In this document: positions 59,616 to 64,000 of the stretch, one piece after another
Numbering within the stretch: the stretch's first letter is position 1
How the letters are laid out: every line of letters begins with the position of its first letter
Source: Aaosphaeria pasadenensis
Lineage: Eukaryota; Ascomycota; Dothideomycetes; Pleosporales
Assembly: GCA_022813625.1 (NCBI GenBank)
Contig: JAKLMB010000026.1
Coordinates: 308,954-372,953, forward strand
Length of the DNA: 64,000 bases
Direction of reading: 5' to 3'
Notes under the pieces: generated by a model
What the model was told of the DNA's origin: nothing
The model's database searches: none
The model's input: only the letters and a program-made list of their open reading frames with translations
Made by a program: the position numbers and the translations under genes

Positions 59616-61307
59616 ATGGACGTTGCCGCAAACACCATTCAAACTATAGGTTTCGCCGGCCAGATATTCACTGGGTGCCTAAACGGCTTTAAGGCGTGGC
59701 AGAAAGCGGACGACTTAGGGCGCGACGCTCTCGAGCTTCAAATCAAGTTGGAATGGACACGGTCAAGACTTGATATGTGGGGGACGTTATGGGGCCTTGA
59801 GCAGCAGGATCATCTGAAAGATGTCCGTTTCCGGCAATTTGGTATGATGGCTCTGAATCACTTGGTATACATCAACTATTGCCTTGATGAATTCAAATCC
59901 ATGGATGATATATTCCCTACACTCGGCGATGCTGCAAAGTACGCCTCGGCCCCAGCCGTGTCGCTGGCAAGATTGACCAAAAGTGCTGAAGTGAGCGCCG
60001 ATGAGTTGGAGGCGTTGCGTTACAAACTGGACCATCTGCAAATTAATTCGGGACACCAGGAGCGCATCAAGTGGGCGTTGCAAGATGGACGGGCATTGAA
60101 AATGGTTGAAACGGTGAAGGCAATGGTTGAGGACTTATACATTCAATTTCCACCCCCTGCTGGGGAGTCCTCTGCAGTGGTCAAGAACAGCCATCTCATC
60201 TCTGATTCTTTGGAGATACTTGATAGTATTTCGGGGAATTCGACTGCAGATCCTGCTTTGGCATCACTCTGTTCCATCAAGGCAGAGAGGATTCGCCTTG
60301 AATCGGCCAAGCGTAAAGAAGATCTCAAGACTCATGACCCATACAAAGTTGCTGGCCAACTTGAAGAGAGAACGCAACTCTCCGCAAATCGGTATTTAGG
60401 TCAGCTCCGCCAGGATGGAGTATCCTATGGCACTCCAGTTCTTGTCGAGCACAAAAAGGTCGAAGCGCTAGTAAACGCTACCAGCACGCTTGATCACCGC
60501 GTTCAGAACGTCGCACGGCTACTGTGTATGAAGCAGAAGCCAACGGAACTGAGGACCCTTGACTGTGCCGGTGTTATAGTCACCCGAGATAAAGAGACTG
60601 AATACAGGTTCATATATCAATTGAAAGCACGAAGGGCTTTCACGTTGACGGATCTACTCAAGGCTGCGACCCGAGACAATCTGAACGGTCTCCATCGCGA
60701 CCTCTGGGCTCTTGATGAAAAATTTGCTCTTGCACGTCAGTTGTCACGCGCTGTGCTCTATCTTCATCTGGCTGGATGGCTTCACAAAGGTATTAGGAGT
60801 AATAATGTCATCTTCTGTGCCGATGATGAGACGGAAATCAACCTTACGGAGCCTTACCTGGTTGGCTTTGAATACAGTCGAGCGGATCTGTCAAGGAATG
60901 AAACGGAGACAGTTCAGAGTACCGAAGAAATTGATGACGCATTTCGTCATCCAGATACACAAGGACTCCCCACCGAAAGATTGGAGTTCCATCGGACATT
61001 TGACATCTATGGTCTTGGTATGGTCCTATTGGATATAGGCTCAAAACGCTCCGTTGCAAACCTTCGACTCAAGTTTGCTTCCATCAATGCCAATAAAGGC
61101 GGATGGACTGCAGTGGCGTTCCGCAAGTGGCTACTCGATTCAGCACTGGATTCGGACATGACCGGGCTTACGGCAAGGATGGGTCCTATCTATGTAAGTA
61201 TAATCAAGACCTGCTTAAGCGGGAACTTTGCAGCAAAGTACAGCGGGGACCTGAATGTGGCGTTTTATATGGAGGTTGTCAGGAGGCTACAATTATGCGT
61301 GGTCTGA
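59616..61307 (+). CDS. HeLo-domain protein with C-terminal pseudokinase (MLKL-like architecture)
   Basis: Intronless, 563 aa. Residues 1 to about 180 match the HeLo (prion-inhibition and propagation) domain: an N-terminal hydrophobic helix (VAANTIQTIGFAGQIFTGCL), then LQIKLEWTRSRLDMWGTLWG, and the family end ERIKWALQDGRALKMVETVK. HeLo domains of HET-S/HELLP-type proteins form membrane-damaging helical bundles in fungal cell death and are related to the four-helix bundle of MLKL. Residues about 240-563 are kinase-like but degenerate: VLVEHKK (275-281) may keep the beta-3 Lys, the catalytic loop is HKGIRSNN (390-397) with Asp lost, and DFG reads VGFEYS. FDIYGLG is the alpha-F motif. The start is the ATG at 59616; earlier in-frame codons lead only to TTG. 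No amyloid-prion tail is visible. Activator unknown. Confidence 0.88.
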   Translation: MDVAANTIQTIGFAGQIFTGCLNGFKAWQKADDLGRDALELQIKLEWTRSRLDMWGTLWGLEQQDHLKDVRFRQFGMMALNHLVYINYCLDEFKSMDDIFPTLGDAAKYASAPAVSLARLTKSAEVSADELEALRYKLDHLQINSGHQERIKWALQDGRALKMVETVKAMVEDLYIQFPPPAGESSAVVKNSHLISDSLEILDSISGNSTADPALASLCSIKAERIRLESAKRKEDLKTHDPYKVAGQLEERTQLSANRYLGQLRQDGVSYGTPVLVEHKKVEALVNATSTLDHRVQNVARLLCMKQKPTELRTLDCAGVIVTRDKETEYRFIYQLKARRAFTLTDLLKAATRDNLNGLHRDLWALDEKFALARQLSRAVLYLHLAGWLHKGIRSNNVIFCADDETEINLTEPYLVGFEYSRADLSRNETETVQSTEEIDDAFRHPDTQGLPTERLEFHRTFDIYGLGMVLLDIGSKRSVANLRLKFASINANKGGWTAVAFRKWLLDSALDSDMTGLTARMGPIYVSIIKTCLSGNFAAKYSGDLNVAFYMEVVRRLQLCVV

Positions 61308-62689
61308 ACCAATACATGACGGTAGTGGACAAGAGGGAACATGCCCGCAGGACAGAGATCTACCCCAACTCCGCGGGGATTTGGCAATTGCAATCAAACT
61401 TCGTTCAGATGCGCCCGTGTGATCGACTTACCTTGATCTTGGTGGTTTTTATCTGCAAGGCATATCCGAGCTCCTCCGCTTCTGCTACACCGCGTACAGG
61501 CGCCTTTCACTCACATTCTACTTAGAACAAATAGTCTCCGGGCATGGGCCTAGTGCGAGCAATGCATATCGTATCAGGTCCTTTCTATTCTACCACGTTA
61601 CTAATCTCATTGCTGTACGAAGAAGCTGTGATGGAGACAATCTCCACCCATGTCATGCTTGCGACACCATGGGCAATCTACCAGCCCATACAGGACGCCC
61701 ATCATCACATTCCAGCCCAGTAGAACCTCTTGTATTCTTAGTCGCTCATCTGGAAAAAGATGTCGATATGGCTACTCCGTACCATGTGTCAAAACAAAGA
61801 GTAAACATGAGACAACGCCCCGGTTATGTCCTACCATTGTCTCGTGCCATGGAACTAACATTGCCTGCAGCACAATAACGACTTGCTGAATGGGTACTAA
61901 CACCTAAGCACGGAGCAAGCGTTCTCTTCGACCCTAGTAGCATGTATGGTTTGCAAATACTGCCCTTTCCGACAGGAGGCCCGGAGAGTTCAAGTGCTGA
62001 TAAGATCCTCCGATGCCCTTGTCTTGGACAAGAAAGCCACGATAGCTAGGCAACTTGCGCTCCACGAAATTAAAATAGACTTACGTTTAACATTGACTAG
62101 GAAACCCTACTGAGAGGAAAAATCTTGTTAAGCCACACGAATTCTTGGGACTTGCTTTTCTCGGAGGAAACGCGATGCGGTGATGACCATTACAGCCTGG
62201 TAAAGAAGGCTGTTCATTGGACAACAACATCACACGATGCGTCGAGATATGCGTCAGGACGTGGGATCTGAAAATTTGGTTTGCATAAGCAATGAGAAAC
62301 CCCCAACAGTGCGTTCCATTACGAGAGAGGCTGCATTCTCAGCAAAACAGTTGGACAAGTTTCGCATTTGCTTCTCAGAATCACCGTGGAGCGAACAACT
62401 CCGACCAAGGCAAAGTCAGGTTGATCGCATCCTCCATATGTGCCCATGTGTCGAACAGGACTTTGCCGCCAAGTTTTTTTTGTTCACAAACGGCGTTGTG
62501 CTGCAAATGCGTTTGGGTAATACAGACGAAGTACTGTGTATGGCTGACAGATACCATGCTTGCGAGGAACGAGGATTAAACCGCCGTTATTGTCATTGGA
62601 GGGTTCTGTCTTGGGGCGTAACCTCGACCTATGTCCACTTGACGCGTATCTTTGCTTCTTTGCTTCTTGCTTGTCTGTTCGCTGGCTAG
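61308..62689. other. Intergenic, no gene recognised
   Basis: Contains one TACTCCGTA motif (61773) and an unassigned 150-codon open frame at 62237-62689 (+) with a hydrophobic C-terminus and no known domain. A gene remnant is possible but unsupported. Confidence 0.55.
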
Positions 62690-64000
62690 GCGCAGTATGT
62701 GGCACAGAATCAAGCGACGTACAGCACCAAGAAGCGTTCAGCTGGCCGTATACCGCGATTTTGGACAGATTGGGTAAGAAATGGCATTTGTCGTCGATTA
62801 CACCGCGCGAGTAACTGCACGCCTCCCTGCCCATTGCATATGTCGACCCGCGGCGTACTACGTCAAGAAGCGGTCAGCTAGCTACTGATTACCTAGATAG
62901 GTAGGAATCAGTTTGTCGTCGAACATACCGCGCGAGTAAACTGCACCCTTCCTTGCTCGCTGCATATGCTCAGACTTGGTACAGATGTCGTACTACACCA
63001 AAATGCCAGCTGTCTACCGCGATTTTGCACCGATTCGGTAGGATTGCATTCGCCGTCGAACATACCGCGCGAGTATCTGCACTTCTCAGTGGTGCGCTCC
63101 GTACAGACGTCGTACTGCATCAACAGGCTTGCTGTACACCGCGAATTGGCCAGATCTGGTAGGATTGCATTCACCGTCGAACATACCGCGCGAGTATCTG
63201 CACTTCTCAGTGGTGCGCTCCGTACAGACGTCGTACTGCATCAACAGGCTTGCTGTACACCGCGAATTGGCCAGATCTGGTAGGATTGCATTCACCGTCG
63301 AACATACCGCGCGAGTATCTGCACTTCTCAGTGGTGCGCTCCGTACAGACGTCGTACTGCATCAACAGGCTGGCCGTACACTGCGAATTTGCCAGATCTG
63401 GTAGGATTGCATTCACCGTTGAACATACCGCGCGAGTATCTGCACTTCTCAGTGGTGCGCTCTGTACAGACGTCGCACTGCACCAACATGCTTGCTGTAC
63501 GCCGCGAATTTGCCAGATTTGGTAGGAGTTTGAATTCACTGTCGAATATACCGCGCGACTAACTACTCATCTTAGTGGTGCGCTCCGTACAGACGTCGTA
63601 CTGCATCAACAGGCTTGCTGTACACCGCGAATTTACTAGATCTGGTAGGAGTTTGAATTCACCGTCGAATATACCGCGCGACTAACTAGACATCTTAGTG
63701 GTGCGCTCCGTACAGACGTCGTACTGCATCAACAGGCTGGCTGTATACCGCAGTCTTGCCCAAATCTGGTAGGAGTTTGAATTGTCGTCAATTGCACCGC
63801 GCGACTAACTACACATCTCAGTGGTGCGCTCCGTACAGACGTTGTACCGCATCAACAGGCTGGCTGTATACCGCAGTCTTGCCCAAATCTGGTAGGAGTT
63901 TGAATTGTCGTCAATTGCACCGCGCGACTAACTACACATCTCAGTGGTGCGCTCCGTACAGACGTTGTACCGCATCAACAGGCTGGCTGTATACCGCAGT
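62690..64000. repeat. Minisatellite array, units of 121-123 bp, continuing past the window end
   Basis: Ten copies aligned on the block CCGCGCGA at 62803, 62928, 63065, 63186, 63307, 63428, 63551, 63674, 63797 and 63920. Spacings are 125, 137, 121, 121, 121, 123, 123, 123 and 123 bp. The first two or three units are diverged; central 121-bp units are near identical; the last ones form a 123-bp subtype with GTAGGAGTTTGAATT. Each unit carries GTGGTGCGCTCCGTACAGAC and CATCAACAGGCT. CpG sites are retained, so no heavy repeat-induced C-to-T mutation is evident. Open frames inside it arise from the periodicity. Confidence 0.95.

Noticed and set aside
62237..62689. 150-codon open frame before the terminal array
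   Set aside because: No recognisable family; left as unassigned because neither homology nor splice evidence supports it.
62966..63539. Overlapping open frames on both strands of the terminal array
   Set aside because: The same peptide recurs because 121-bp units rotate through frames; no start context, domain or splice structure.
1..64000. tRNA genes, transposons or viral sequence
   Set aside because: Scanning for B-box-like GGTTCGA motifs, terminal repeats and reverse-transcriptase or transposase motifs gave nothing convincing; a covariance-model search would be needed to exclude tRNAs.

Overview
The window is nuclear DNA of a filamentous ascomycete (Pezizomycotina). The signs are short GT-AG introns (mostly 50-80 nt) with CTRAC/CTRAT-like branch sites, pyrimidine-rich 5' leaders, and families such as bZIP-DUF3425, DASH Spc19, Rsm22, F1Fo subunit j and the HeLo domain. 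The class cannot be fixed from sequence alone; nothing excludes Eurotiomycetes or a relative. I rebuilt splice structures by hand; every intron-containing gene that lies fully inside the window gives an uninterrupted frame whose summed coding length is a multiple of three.

Layout, left to right. 1-20 kb is a gene-rich housekeeping and metabolism block: a partial mitochondrial CDF metal transporter (-), a monoacylglycerol lipase (-) divergent from an OXNAD1-like flavoprotein oxidoreductase (+), a tetraspan membrane protein (+), an enoyl-CoA hydratase ending in a PTS1 (+), a bZIP-DUF3425 regulator (+), a nitronate monooxygenase with a 4-nt micro-exon (-), an acyl/aryl-CoA ligase (-), and DASH SPC19 (-) divergent from the tiny four-exon ATP18 (+). 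20-36 kb holds casein kinase 1 (+), RSM22 (+), a degenerate minisatellite, a berberine-bridge-like FAD oxidase (+) and PP1 catalytic subunit (-). 36-51 kb is gene-poor: the PP1 leader, one LRR protein (-), then about 8 kb without a recognisable gene but rich in microsatellites and two recurrent short motifs. 51-54 kb holds ATP16 (+) and a disordered nuclear-looking protein (+).

The most interesting part is 54.5-64 kb. A 1377-aa protein kinase fused to ankyrin repeats (-) and an intronless HeLo-domain/pseudokinase protein (+) are divergently transcribed from a shared 662-bp interval. HeLo is the fungal relative of the four-helix bundle of MLKL, so the pair resembles a kinase-ankyrin (RIPK4/ANKK1-like) plus MLKL-like module. 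The domain calls are strong; the functional link is inference. The window ends inside a minisatellite array of 121-123-bp units.

No transposon, tRNA, rRNA or CRISPR array was recognised.
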